Part shown: positions 30,431 to 39,455 of the stretch, one piece after another
Layout of the letters: each line of letters starts with the position of its first letter
Position numbering within the stretch: the first letter of the stretch is position 1
Assembly (NCBI GenBank): GCA_003153555.1
Contig: PLZS01000085.1
Span: 1-40,548 of the forward strand
Origin: Candidatus Melainabacteria bacterium
GTDB taxonomy: Bacteria; Cyanobacteriota; Vampirovibrionia; Obscuribacterales; Obscuribacteraceae
Direction of reading: 5' to 3'
DNA: 40,548 nucleotides
Notes under the pieces: model-generated
What the model saw: only the letters and a program-made list of their open reading frames with translations
What the model was told of the DNA's origin: nothing
Database searches by the model: none
Made by a program: the position numbers and the translations under genes

Positions 30431-32905
30431 TTACTTAGCTTTGCGAATGAATTGAGACAAATCAGCTGTCAGATTTGAGGAGACGATTCCTTCATTTTTC
30501 GCTGCAGCCATTTGATGAAGTTCAGCTGGAGTTGGTTGCGGAGGCAAAGTTGCTGCGGCTGCGGCGCCTGGTCCACCAACTGTCGGTGCTGGTGCGGATG
30601 CTGCCTGAGCCGGTGCAGTTGCTGGAGTTTGAGGCATTTCCATCGCTGCTTCAGGTGCTGCAGCTGGTGCCGCTTGTGCGTGAAGTTCAGCAGGTGCATA
30701 TGATTGAACTGGAGTTTGTGGCAATGCACTTTCGGCTGTTAGTGGTGTGCCACCTTCAACGCGCAGATCGCCTGCAGGCGAGGCTGGCATTCCAGTTGCT
30801 GGCGGAACGCCTTGAGCCAATTGCTGCGTTGCCGCTGCAGCTGGTGCTTGAGCCAGTGTGCCGACAGATTCAGCGCCCATTCCTGGCATATGCAACTCTT
30901 GTCCAGGCAAGATCAAGCTTGGATTCGATCCAATCACGTCTTGATTGAGCTTATAGATTTCGCCCCACTTGCTGCCATCGCCGGTAAAGTGTTTGGAGAT
31001 GTCCCAAAGATTGTCGCCGGCTTTAACAATGTAAGTGCCGTGCTCAAGCCCCGACGCGACTTCACCGCCACTTCCAGGAATATTGATGTTTGTGCCTGGA
31101 TGAATCAGAGATGGATTCGATCCCAGCACATCCGCATTCATCTTATAAATTTCTGACCAACGTGTTGGTGCACCAAGTTGATCCTTGGCGATATTCCACA
31201 AACAATCACCAGCTCGGATCGTATATGTTGATGGGGCAGTCGGTGCAGCTTGCGCGGCATCACCAGCGGCGGGAACTTGTGTTGCATCGCCTGCTTGAGC
31301 GAGTTGAGTGCCATCGGCAACTTGCGAACCGTCAGCGACTCCTTGCGGCGCATGCGCAGCATCGGCAGCGGCCATTTGTTGATTTGGAGCAATTTGATCT
31401 ACGGCAACGCCGCTGGCATCGGCAGCTTTATACATATGTTGTTGTGCGGCTGGTTGAGAAGTGATGCCAGGTTGCGCCGTGTGTACCGGACCGCGTTGCA
31501 CGTGCGCGATACCGTCACGGCCGTTGTATGACGCAGAATGGTTATGTGATGACCCGGCTGTTTGATGACCAATGTGATCCATCACCGGTTTAGAATGACT
31601 GGCTTGGTCAACTACAGGCTTGGCATGAACTGGAGCGGCATGAGTTGGAGTGGCAGAAGTTGAAGAAGTTGAAGAATTTGGATGAACTGCGTGCGGTTTC
31701 GCCGCATCTTTGACGCTATCCAATGATAGTTCTTTCGCTTTCAGCCCACCAAGATTGTGGGAGGAAGTGGCCGCTTCAGTTGGCGTTTGATGCTGCAAGT
31801 AGCCGGCATCATATCCAGTGCTTGATTCAGGTGTTCCTAGAGTTGGATGGAAGGTCGCTACACCTTTGTCCATGGCAACAAATTTATTTGCACCCAATTG
31901 ATCGGATACTCCGCCAGAAGGACCGACACTACTTGTGGTGCTCGAATCGATCGCTTGCTTGCCTAGTTGATTGATGTTGAAACCGACATTTTGTGAGCCT
32001 GCGGCGGCAGGTGCGGCGTCGCTCATAGAACCTGCTGCGGACACGTCGGATTGGTTGAAGGCGCTGCCATTCACATTGAATGAGCTAGGTACGGCGTTTT
32101 GAGCTGTAATCGGAACAGTTTGTGACATACCGGATGCGACAGATGGAGTCGAAGTCGACAGAGGCGAATGGGATGTGAGCGCCACTGGTCGATCGCCGAA
32201 CAAGCGGTTGGCGCCAGCTAACTGGTTCGCTGTGCTGGTCTCTCTCATTGCAGGTCCTGAGAGCGCATCTCCTTTCTGTGACAGGCCATCGACTTGGCTG
32301 CTCAGTCCGCGACCCGTTTCAAATTGTGGTTTGTTTAAGTCGAGTGAACCTGAAACTTTTAATTGATCCCGGAAAGCAACGCTATCTTTGAGGATGTCTG
32401 GAGTGGCGAATTGTGTTCCACCCTTCGCGGCGCCCAGCATGTCGGCCCCGTTGTTACCGAGACTGCCCAGTCCATGCAAATTTTGAAATATTGGCGCACC
32501 GTGAGGCAGTAGCGAAAGATTGATCGCCATATGCTCACCACCAGGCAATGAGGTGAGAGCGGAATGCGCGCCGGCTAATATTGAAGGATCGAAGGCCGCG
32601 AGCAAATCTGCATGACCCATGATGAAATTGCCTAACGCCTCGAACATTGAACTAAGTAGCCCAATCTGACCGGGCATGCGCATAATCATTTGAATCAATG
32701 GAGAAATTGGTTGAGCAGCAGCTTGCATCGCAGTCATGATGCTCTGCTCTGCACCAGGAGCGATTGCGGCGGCATGAGACTCGATACCGGGTTGGAAGAC
32801 TGCGGCACGATGCGCGTCAATCGCAGTTGTCGCAGCCGCCTCACCGCCCGATGGGGTGAAGTGGGCGCCGGAGCTTATTTCTGGATTGAAGGCGAATCTC
32901 GACAT
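30431..32905 (-). CDS. Large low-complexity protein with two LysM domains
   Basis: Protein of 824 residues. Two LysM domains at about 560-608 (YTIRAGDCLWNIAKDQLGAPTRWSEIYKMN) and 625-672 (YIVKAGDNLWDISKHFTGDGSKWGEIYKLN) bind N-acetylglucosamine-containing glycans such as peptidoglycan. The rest is rich in Ala, Pro, Gln, Ser and His, with TPTHAAPVHAKPV-type stretches. The N-terminus (MSRFAFNPEISSGAHFTPSGGEAA) shows no signal peptide, which is odd for a cell-wall binder. A long C-terminal Pro/Ala/Gln region follows. Codon composition here makes long shadow frames on the other strand; these are not genes. Confidence 0.85.
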   Translation of the reverse strand: MSRFAFNPEISSGAHFTPSGGEAAATTAIDAHRAAVFQPGIESHAAAIAPGAEQSIMTAMQAAAQPISPLIQMIMRMPGQIGLLSSMFEALGNFIMGHADLLAAFDPSILAGAHSALTSLPGGEHMAINLSLLPHGAPIFQNLHGLGSLGNNGADMLGAAKGGTQFATPDILKDSVAFRDQLKVSGSLDLNKPQFETGRGLSSQVDGLSQKGDALSGPAMRETSTANQLAGANRLFGDRPVALTSHSPLSTSTPSVASGMSQTVPITAQNAVPSSFNVNGSAFNQSDVSAAGSMSDAAPAAAGSQNVGFNINQLGKQAIDSSTTSSVGPSGGVSDQLGANKFVAMDKGVATFHPTLGTPESSTGYDAGYLQHQTPTEAATSSHNLGGLKAKELSLDSVKDAAKPHAVHPNSSTSSTSATPTHAAPVHAKPVVDQASHSKPVMDHIGHQTAGSSHNHSASYNGRDGIAHVQRGPVHTAQPGITSQPAAQQHMYKAADASGVAVDQIAPNQQMAAADAAHAPQGVADGSQVADGTQLAQAGDATQVPAAGDAAQAAPTAPSTYTIRAGDCLWNIAKDQLGAPTRWSEIYKMNADVLGSNPSLIHPGTNINIPGSGGEVASGLEHGTYIVKAGDNLWDISKHFTGDGSKWGEIYKLNQDVIGSNPSLILPGQELHMPGMGAESVGTLAQAPAAAATQQLAQGVPPATGMPASPAGDLRVEGGTPLTAESALPQTPVQSYAPAELHAQAAPAAAPEAAMEMPQTPATAPAQAASAPAPTVGGPGAAAAATLPPQPTPAELHQMAAAKNEGIVSSNLTADLSQFIRKAK

Positions 32906-33336
32906 GTGTTTTCTTCGCTGTTCCTGCGGGTCGCTTGTTAGCTAGTTTCAGAGTACATGTCGCCTTTGAGCAAGTCAAAGCATTAGTGGGAGGATTCCCA
33001 TGCTCAGAGCGTGATTTAGCGTATTTCGCGCAGGGTGTTCGTGAATCTACAGCTCTATCCTTTATTCGATTTTGATTTTTGTCTCGTTCATCGACCAGCT
33101 TCGGCTCATGTTTTCACTTTGCTATTGACTGTATATGCATCGCTTTCGTCTCTAGTGAGTTTTTTCACGCATCAACTGGCGCCGGTTAGTATAATTACCT
33201 TTGGCGCGCATAAGTCGGGCAGCTTGCGGAGTCGGGCAGCTTGCTGCATAGACCCCACTAGTGTGCATAGACCCCACTAGTGCGCCTAGACTATCCTCGG
33301 ATAAAAGCAGCGCTGCACCTACTTTTGGAGACGCTA
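32906..33336. other. 431-bp intergenic region with element B
   Basis: No gene is supported; a plus-strand frame at 33035-33280 is not protein-like in its second half and runs into element B. The main structure is dispersed element B (33214-33305), probably holding the promoter of the gene at 33337. Confidence 0.45.
33214..33305. repeat. Dispersed element, copy B, with internal duplications
   Basis: The order of blocks is as in copy A, with two duplications: GTCGGGCAGCTTGC (33214-33227 and 33231-33244) and a 19-bp tandem repeat of TGCATAGACCCCACTAGTG (33245-33263 and 33264-33282). It ends CTAGACTATCCTCGGATAA, as copy C does. TATCCT (33292-33297) with TAGACC (33268-33273) 18 bp upstream could be a promoter for the gene at 33337. 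Confidence 0.6.
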
Positions 33337-34584
33337 ATGACAATTCCGCTCAGGCAATCCCTCGTCCTGGCATGTCTAGCAATCGCCGTCGGTTTGCCGT
33401 TATCGCCAACAGCCTTTTGCCAAACTCCCAAAGCTGCAGCCAAAGCTATCGATCCCTCCGCCGCGGCGACTGTGAGCCCAACTGCAGCTCGTTCTGCGGC
33501 ATTATCAGCGGCTGTGAAGCAGTACAAAGCTAAGCCGGACCCGTATTCTTGGGATGGAGTCTGGAGAATTGTGCGAGACACTTTAGCCCAACCCGCCACA
33601 GTTAAGGCCAGTGCCGCTTCAATCCTGGCAGTTTATCCAGCTTTGTCCGAGCTGGGTGTTTCGATTATTGATGGCGAAGGCTCCAGAATATGGGCGTTTC
33701 CGAAAGTCGCTGAATCACAGAATGTAGTTTTGCAATGGTCAAGTTCTGTTGCCACTGTTGTGCAACGACCAGTCGGTCGCCGTCACAGAATGGTCAGTCA
33801 GGTAACGGTAACTTCTGTGCCGCGCACCCAAGTCTTGCTTATCCCACCAGGAGTCGTACTCAACGATGCACATCTGGTGCATGGATCTGTTATGGGCGCA
33901 GACAAGAAACCCGTCCCAAGCGGACTTCGCTCTCTGGTTCTGACCGGAAATTTGAAAGGAACGGGGGCCGTCTGGCTGCAAGCCTACAAAATTTCAGACA
34001 ACGGCTGGGTGGAAACTGGCGACGTGTTCTCGGCAATACCGCCATTCCTGACTCAAAATCTGGTTGGCAAAGCGTCGTTTTCCGGAAATAATTTGGTGCT
34101 CACTGTGGGCGCCGGCAAGTCATCCACGGGCCAGGCGCAACCACAATCATCAGGCTACAAAATTGTTCTTCACTTTATCGATGGGAAATTTTCACTGGAC
34201 GCCAGGACCACAGAAGAAGGACCGGCGCTGGTAGCTCTTCAATTTGTGCAAGCGGTCCAGCAAGGTCACTTGGATTTGGCCAAAGGTTGGTTGACAGATC
34301 CTCGTCTGCTCAGCATTCCAAAGTACATCGGTTTGAATCGCAGTGCCGGACAACCGTTCAAAATAATTGCCATGGCCAACCCTGGCTCTGGGATTTCGCG
34401 CTATCGATTAATGACATTTGAAAAGGATGATTTGATCATGGACGTGGGTAAAGTGAAGACCCAGTGGGCGATCAAGGCACTGTTCATCGCTCCACCCGAT
34501 CCACTCGCCCAGAAATTGGTGGGTACGCTTCCGAGTGCTGAAAAAGCCGTTGAGCCCAAGCCTTCTGAAGAGTCCAATAAATAA
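33337..34584 (+). CDS. Exported hypothetical protein
   Basis: Protein of about 415 residues. Signal peptide at about 1-28 (SLVLACLAIAVGLPLSPTAFC). An Ala-rich linker (about 30-60) leads to a mixed region without a recognised family: YSWDGVWRIVRDTLAQPATV, VLLIPPGVVLNDAHLVHGSV, and a C-terminal part ending SAEKAVEPKPSEESNK. ATG 33337 has GGAGA 5 nt upstream. It lies 31 nt after dispersed element B, and a palindrome (34618-34630) follows. Probably an envelope protein; function unknown. Confidence 0.75.
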   Translation: MTIPLRQSLVLACLAIAVGLPLSPTAFCQTPKAAAKAIDPSAAATVSPTAARSAALSAAVKQYKAKPDPYSWDGVWRIVRDTLAQPATVKASAASILAVYPALSELGVSIIDGEGSRIWAFPKVAESQNVVLQWSSSVATVVQRPVGRRHRMVSQVTVTSVPRTQVLLIPPGVVLNDAHLVHGSVMGADKKPVPSGLRSLVLTGNLKGTGAVWLQAYKISDNGWVETGDVFSAIPPFLTQNLVGKASFSGNNLVLTVGAGKSSTGQAQPQSSGYKIVLHFIDGKFSLDARTTEEGPALVALQFVQAVQQGHLDLAKGWLTDPRLLSIPKYIGLNRSAGQPFKIIAMANPGSGISRYRLMTFEKDDLIMDVGKVKTQWAIKALFIAPPDPLAQKLVGTLPSAEKAVEPKPSEESNK

Positions 34585-34617
34585 TTAGCTAAATTCTGGC
34601 AATTACCTCCAGACCAA

Positions 34618-34630
34618 CTGACAGTGTCAG
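34618..34630. promoter_or_regulatory. 13-nt palindrome CTGACAGTGTCAG
   Basis: Perfect inverted repeat around a central G, 60 nt before the TTG start of the second PATAN gene. Could be an operator; single copy seen in this window. Confidence 0.3.
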
Positions 34631-34689
34631 GGAAACTGGCTTGATACTGGGAATATAGTGGCTGACGTGAAACATCACAGGCAAACATT

Positions 34690-36606
34690 TTGACGTCCTT
34701 TCAATCCGACCTGCCGCAAGCCCAGACTATTCCTCAGGGAGAAGATTCTCTTGAGGAAAAAAATTACTTTGCCTCAACTCTTTCTTTTCTCACTTACTCA
34801 TATCGCGAAACTCTTTTTGCCGAGTTGGAACGATTGGTAGAAAGTGGAAAGGGCTTCGACGGTTTGATCATCGATTTGATGCAGACTGGCTTTTCATTAC
34901 CACTTGAAGCGCTTGTCAAATTTAGCCTGTATGCCAAGCGCTTGCTCAAACCGCAAGGCGTGCTGCTTTTCGTCAAAGCAGACGGTGCCATCACTTTGAC
35001 AAAAGACGATCCTGGAGGGGGTCTGACCTTCAACGCATACGACAGTCCATTTGGTATTTTCGCCAGACATCCGATGCTGGCTGACTATGTTTGCGCTACT
35101 GTAGCCGGGTTGGATAGACGCCGTTTGCGCGGTGGTGGCAGTACACTCGCTAATCATATTTTGTTTACGTCAACGCCTGTGCTTACCGATGAAGGTAGGA
35201 AAGTCAAAGAAACGTTCGCCTTACCTGCGCCTCAAAGCTGGGTGATTCAAGTAATTGATGACTACTCCTCCGTTGAGTCAATGACCCGCTTGTTGGAGAG
35301 CAGGCACCATTTGCCTGCTGATGAAACCTTGCGAATTATGCAAGAACTAGAATCAGCGCATTTAACTTTCCCGATTTTTTCGCGCATTCAGTTTCTGGCC
35401 AATTGTTATCACAACCGCAAGGCTTTCCGTCTCGGTCGCTACATGGTGGCAGCCGGAATCCTTACTGAAAGCCAACTTCAAGAACTTCTCGAAAAACAAT
35501 CCGAGCAGGGTTTGGGGCGCGGGCAGAAGAGTTATCTCGGCTTGCTAGCTGTGCGCGCTGGTTATTTGAACACCAGAGAATTGGAAGTTTTACTCGACGA
35601 TCAATATCTTTATGGTGGTTATCACAAGAAAGCAGAAGACGATCCGAATTCGCGCAATATAGAGACCATGCGCGATTCCATGATCGGTAGTCTTGGTGCA
35701 ATTGACACTGCCGGGTTGTTGCAATCTTTTTCGACGGCGAAAAAAACCGGTTTGCTCACAGTCGAGAATCGTGACAAGGCGCTCATAGTCTCATTCGTGA
35801 ACGGAAAGGCTACCCACGCTCGCATGAATCGATTGCGCGGTTACGACGCCATGGTGGAATTTTTGGTCTGTTGGACAGAAGGAATTTTCGTATTTCGAGA
35901 CAAAGGAGTTTCGCAAGAACTCGATGACACGTGCACTCTCAAACATCCGGTAGATAGGCTTCTTTTGGATGCTGCCTTGTTTCAGGATCAAGTCAATCAG
36001 ATTCTCAACACGCTACCTGGTGGACGTAATACTATTCTTGAGCGCGTTTGGAATTTCGAAACGCTCTGGTACAAAATTGAATCCAGACCACTCAAATATT
36101 TGGACGAATCCACGGTCGCGGATACGGACAAGAAGGCGATTGTCGAGCTTGTTAATTTGATTGATGGACTGTCAACCTTGGACGAAGTGATCAAGTCTTA
36201 TGATAAGTGGCCGGGTCACTTAATCGTCAAGTCTGTGCATTTGCTTTTAGAACATCGATTAGTAAATGTTCAACAAGCAAGTCTGTTCAGACCGCTCTCG
36301 ATCTTTCAGCGCATCGTTGCTGAATTACAAAAAACGATAGGGCGTGATGACAATAAAGCCTTGCTGCAAGCCAGTCTCCATTATGTGCATGGTGATTCGG
36401 CGGCGTCCAGCAGATTTCATATCGACAGCGAAGGTCGGGTCAGCGTTAATCTAAGTCAGGTGAAAAGTTCCGGTGCTCCGGTATCGGCGGTGATATTGGA
36501 ACTGCGTCGCTGGATGGAAGCATATTTGGCATACTGTCGCAGACAAATCGAGCCCAGCGTTGTGGACAACGTCGTTGCCAAAGTGGTAAACGGCAATACG
36601 ACGTAG
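34690..36606 (+). CDS. Second PATAN (DUF4388) protein
   Basis: Protein of 638 residues. The N-terminal ~130 residues have an alpha/beta look (FDGLIIDLMQTGFSLPLEALVKFSLYAKRLLKPQGVLLFVK) and may be a degenerate receiver- or STAS-like domain. A helical region (about 240-310) resembles MshEN/GspE N-terminal segments: GRYMVAAGILTESQLQELLEKQSEQG. A PATAN/DUF4388 domain follows at about 330-420 (MIGSLGAIDTAGLLQSFSTAKKTGLLTVENRDKALIVSFVNGKATHARM). TTG start at 34690; no strong Shine-Dalgarno sequence. Role probably in regulation of surface behaviour or signalling, inferred from PATAN proteins only. Confidence 0.75.
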   Translation: MTSFQSDLPQAQTIPQGEDSLEEKNYFASTLSFLTYSYRETLFAELERLVESGKGFDGLIIDLMQTGFSLPLEALVKFSLYAKRLLKPQGVLLFVKADGAITLTKDDPGGGLTFNAYDSPFGIFARHPMLADYVCATVAGLDRRRLRGGGSTLANHILFTSTPVLTDEGRKVKETFALPAPQSWVIQVIDDYSSVESMTRLLESRHHLPADETLRIMQELESAHLTFPIFSRIQFLANCYHNRKAFRLGRYMVAAGILTESQLQELLEKQSEQGLGRGQKSYLGLLAVRAGYLNTRELEVLLDDQYLYGGYHKKAEDDPNSRNIETMRDSMIGSLGAIDTAGLLQSFSTAKKTGLLTVENRDKALIVSFVNGKATHARMNRLRGYDAMVEFLVCWTEGIFVFRDKGVSQELDDTCTLKHPVDRLLLDAALFQDQVNQILNTLPGGRNTILERVWNFETLWYKIESRPLKYLDESTVADTDKKAIVELVNLIDGLSTLDEVIKSYDKWPGHLIVKSVHLLLEHRLVNVQQASLFRPLSIFQRIVAELQKTIGRDDNKALLQASLHYVHGDSAASSRFHIDSEGRVSVNLSQVKSSGAPVSAVILELRRWMEAYLAYCRRQIEPSVVDNVVAKVVNGNTT

Positions 36607-36610
36607 CCTG

Positions 36611-36642
36611 GGAGCGCCGGCACCCTTGCCGGCACCGAACTC
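36611..36642. repeat. REP-like hairpin between convergent genes
   Basis: GCCGGCA and TGCCGGC (36616-36633) form a perfect stem around CCCT. Outer GGAG/CTCC bases extend it. It has no T-tract, so it is more like a repetitive extragenic palindrome than a classical terminator. It separates the PATAN gene from the TPR gene. Confidence 0.4.
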
Positions 36643-38184
36643 CTATTTGCCTGTCTTGATTTGACCCTGTGTTAGAGTGATCAGATACGTGGTTCCAGGT
36701 TGACTACCACGTATGAAATTGCCGTCGCGATCAGTGGCCCGAATATATGCGGTATCACCATCGGTGCGGGCCAAAGTTCGATAAAATTCGATCCTGCCGG
36801 GCTCTTGTTTGGCGTTAGGAGTCCACAGTGCCAATTGATTGATGGCATTTTCCATTTTCGAAAAATCGTCCATGCCTAAATCGTTAATGCTCTTCTGATC
36901 TCCTGGTAAATCGCACTTAAGCGGCAGGCACGATTTGTTCGTAAAGGGGTTATGGTAACTTATCGAAGCGTCACGCGCTAAAATAGATTCAACTTTGGCT
37001 GGATATTCGCCTGTCGCCGTGTAGTATTTTTGCAGAACGGCAGCTAAATGACGCATTTTTGAAATCACGATTGCTTCCGGTGCCTCAGCTGAATAAAGCA
37101 GATTGTTTTGCTCATCGACCAGACCTTGCGGCACTTTTTTGTATTGGTAAGATACTGACTCTGATGTTGTCGGGCGACATTTAATCGTGTCAATACCTGC
37201 TGAATAGATTCCTTTTATAACTGTACCGTTACGAATCAAAGCAACGTTTTGATCGTCAATCAGGGTGACTCTACTGCTCCCATCAGCCGTTTGAAAAACT
37301 TCCGCCTTGGCTTCAATAGGCTTGTCGCTAGATGAAGTTACGGCTGAGTTTATTTGATTTCCTTTGCTTGTAAGCATATTCGGTTTGAGCATGTTGTAAG
37401 CGATCAACCCACCCAGTAAGAGAATGATGATACCAAGGACGGTGCATGCCAAAACAGGACGCAGTTTTAAGGAGCTTGGTACTTCGACTGGTAACTCCGA
37501 TTGTTCACCATGAGAGCGAAGGCTGCGCATTCTGCCTGAGAGAGCGCCCTTCTCCGCTGTCTTATCCGTCATTGCAATCAAGATAGCCTCGTCGCTACCG
37601 GGTGCGATCGATGTAGCAAGTTGGTTGAGGCGGCTCATATTAACTTGTGCAGCCGTAGATTCTGTGGTTGTGCCTCTGACGTCTCGCACACGTTCCTCTA
37701 GCTGCTGCGCCTCAGTCAGGTGAATTTGAGCACGTTTTAACATTGCCGCAAAGCTTTCCATGATCGTAGCGATATATGAATGGTTTGCTCCGTAACTTCC
37801 TTCTCCGCTTTTCAGAGCCTTTCGATAATAAGATTCCGCTTCACGAATCAAGCCAAGCTTTTCGTGGCTTTTTGCCAGCTTGAAAAAAATCGCCGTCGAT
37901 TCTTGATCATTGGCGCATTTTAGTTTTTCTCTTTTTGCTAGAAGCTGTTTCAGTGTTTCCAGGCACTGTTCATACTTGCGCATCCCATAATAAGCGTCTC
38001 CGAGATGATGTAAGCACAGCAGCGCATCGGCATGATCTGGACCGTAGCAAATTTTGGACAGTTCTAAGGCCCGCAGATACTGTCGCTCGGACTCGCCGAA
38101 ACGCCCTTCTGACAGGGCGGTCTGACCATCCTTCAGTGATTGCGCCAGTTCTTTAAACTCGCGATCGATGTCTTCGATTTTCAT
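36643..38184 (-). CDS. Membrane TPR protein with extracytoplasmic C-terminal domain
   Basis: Protein of 513 residues. The N-terminal TPR region (about 10-160) has kinesin-light-chain-like spacing: ERQYLRALELSKICYGPDHADALLCLHHLGDAYYGMRKYEQCLETLKQLL and ESYYRKALKSGEGSYGANHSYIATIM. A transmembrane helix follows at about 245-268 (PVLACTVLGIIILLLGGLIAYNML). The C-terminal ~240 residues are outside the membrane and include a pilin-like stretch KMRHLAAVLQKYYTATGEYPAKVES. No signal peptide is needed. It could sense a partner inside and present the C-terminal domain outside. Divergent from the 38354 gene. Confidence 0.78.
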   Translation of the reverse strand: MKIEDIDREFKELAQSLKDGQTALSEGRFGESERQYLRALELSKICYGPDHADALLCLHHLGDAYYGMRKYEQCLETLKQLLAKREKLKCANDQESTAIFFKLAKSHEKLGLIREAESYYRKALKSGEGSYGANHSYIATIMESFAAMLKRAQIHLTEAQQLEERVRDVRGTTTESTAAQVNMSRLNQLATSIAPGSDEAILIAMTDKTAEKGALSGRMRSLRSHGEQSELPVEVPSSLKLRPVLACTVLGIIILLLGGLIAYNMLKPNMLTSKGNQINSAVTSSSDKPIEAKAEVFQTADGSSRVTLIDDQNVALIRNGTVIKGIYSAGIDTIKCRPTTSESVSYQYKKVPQGLVDEQNNLLYSAEAPEAIVISKMRHLAAVLQKYYTATGEYPAKVESILARDASISYHNPFTNKSCLPLKCDLPGDQKSINDLGMDDFSKMENAINQLALWTPNAKQEPGRIEFYRTLARTDGDTAYIRATDRDGNFIRGSQPGTTYLITLTQGQIKTGK

Positions 38185-38353
38185 TTTCGTTTATCGACCT
38201 CCATCAGTGATTTTACCTGATGCTCCTTAAAACCTTTCATCTATGGAAGGGGTGTATTTTCTCCTGTCAGGGTGGAGAGGACGTCAACTTCGTTGCTAAG
38301 TTATGCGCAGAATGAGATGATGTGAAGATACTGATATCGATTGGAAGGATTAT

Positions 38354-39430
38354 ATGTGGGTTCGACAGACAATTTTAAGGGTGGCATTAATTGCCGTGAC
38401 GATGGCTTCAGTTATGCCGGAGGCGCGTTCGGCGGAAGCCTCTGAAAAAATACTGCGCAGCTTGCAGCAAGCCAAAATATTCGACAACAAAGAGTCTGTT
38501 TTAGTGCTCATTCTCTCAGATGAGGTATTGCTGTCTATTGGCTCTGACGCACCTATTTCGCCGGATGCTTTCAAGCATGCAGCAGTCGAGACCGGTAAGA
38601 TTGTTTATTTAGAACCGGCTCTCAAATCCAAGAAACTTCGACTAGTAGTCACTGCGTCTGGAACGAGCGTGGCCAGTGAGATCACTATGAATGATGGACA
38701 AGGTGTGGATTCTATTGCGATCGTACCAGCTGAGCGAAGTTGGTCACCGAGTGCGGTCTTAATTGGTACCATCCATGGTGTCGAAAATGCTGCTGGATCA
38801 AACTTTCGGTCAGACCGAACCAGGTTGGTAACTCGACTGCAAGCACTTGAAAAAAAGGGAGTTGGTGTCAAACTTTACAATGCCGAACTGCTCAAGGCTG
38901 ACGAATCGTTTAATCAATCAGACTTTGTTAAGGCTAACGAGACATTGTCCAAACTCGCCAAGCTTATCGACGAGCAAGAGACACGCTTAAAAACTGCTGC
39001 CGCGCCGCCCACAAATGCGCTTCAATTGGCTCACGCCGCGTTAACTGGAAACGGTCCAGTAGTAGGACTGGGGAACCGGTCATCAGCTGCTGAATATGCG
39101 GCTCGAATGGGAGTTAAGGGCAGCCTCGGGGATTTTTCTGGCAGTTCGGATGCTTACTACGATGAAGTTGCTCGCCAGATGTTGGCTCGTGAACTTGGTG
39201 ACCTCGCCCCAATCGAAGGTGCCTTTCGCTTGGAGAGATTTCGCCTGGCAAAGAAAATTCAAGAGTTGAAAAACCAAGGTGCGCAAGTGGATTCTTATCG
39301 GATCTTCTACAGGAAAATTGAGGATTTAGCCGCTTCTAAAGATCCCCGAAAAATCGCAGAACTGCGGGATAATATCCAATACCTTCAAAAACAACTGGGC
39401 TTGAGCCAATTGCAAGGTGGCTCGCACTAG
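38354..39430 (+). CDS. Exported hypothetical protein
   Basis: Protein of 358 residues. Signal peptide at about 1-27 (ILRVALIAVTMASVMPEARS). The middle region has mixed strands and helices; the second half is helical, with KANETLSKLAKLIDEQETRLKTAA and a later Lys/Glu-rich helix. No family recognised. GGAAGGA lies 6 nt before the ATG. It is 26 nt upstream of pepA on the same strand, so the two are likely co-transcribed, but nothing links their functions. Confidence 0.75.
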   Translation: MWVRQTILRVALIAVTMASVMPEARSAEASEKILRSLQQAKIFDNKESVLVLILSDEVLLSIGSDAPISPDAFKHAAVETGKIVYLEPALKSKKLRLVVTASGTSVASEITMNDGQGVDSIAIVPAERSWSPSAVLIGTIHGVENAAGSNFRSDRTRLVTRLQALEKKGVGVKLYNAELLKADESFNQSDFVKANETLSKLAKLIDEQETRLKTAAAPPTNALQLAHAALTGNGPVVGLGNRSSAAEYAARMGVKGSLGDFSGSSDAYYDEVARQMLARELGDLAPIEGAFRLERFRLAKKIQELKNQGAQVDSYRIFYRKIEDLAASKDPRKIAELRDNIQYLQKQLGLSQLQGGSH

Positions 39431-39455
39431 TTGACTCCCTTAATGGAATCAATTC

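Noticed and set aside
30475..31531. Long plus-strand ORFs opposite the LysM gene
   Set aside because: They are antisense shadows caused by the low-complexity codon use of the LysM gene.
33035..33280. 81-codon ORF before element B
   Set aside because: The frame runs into the repeat element and does not look like a protein in its second half.
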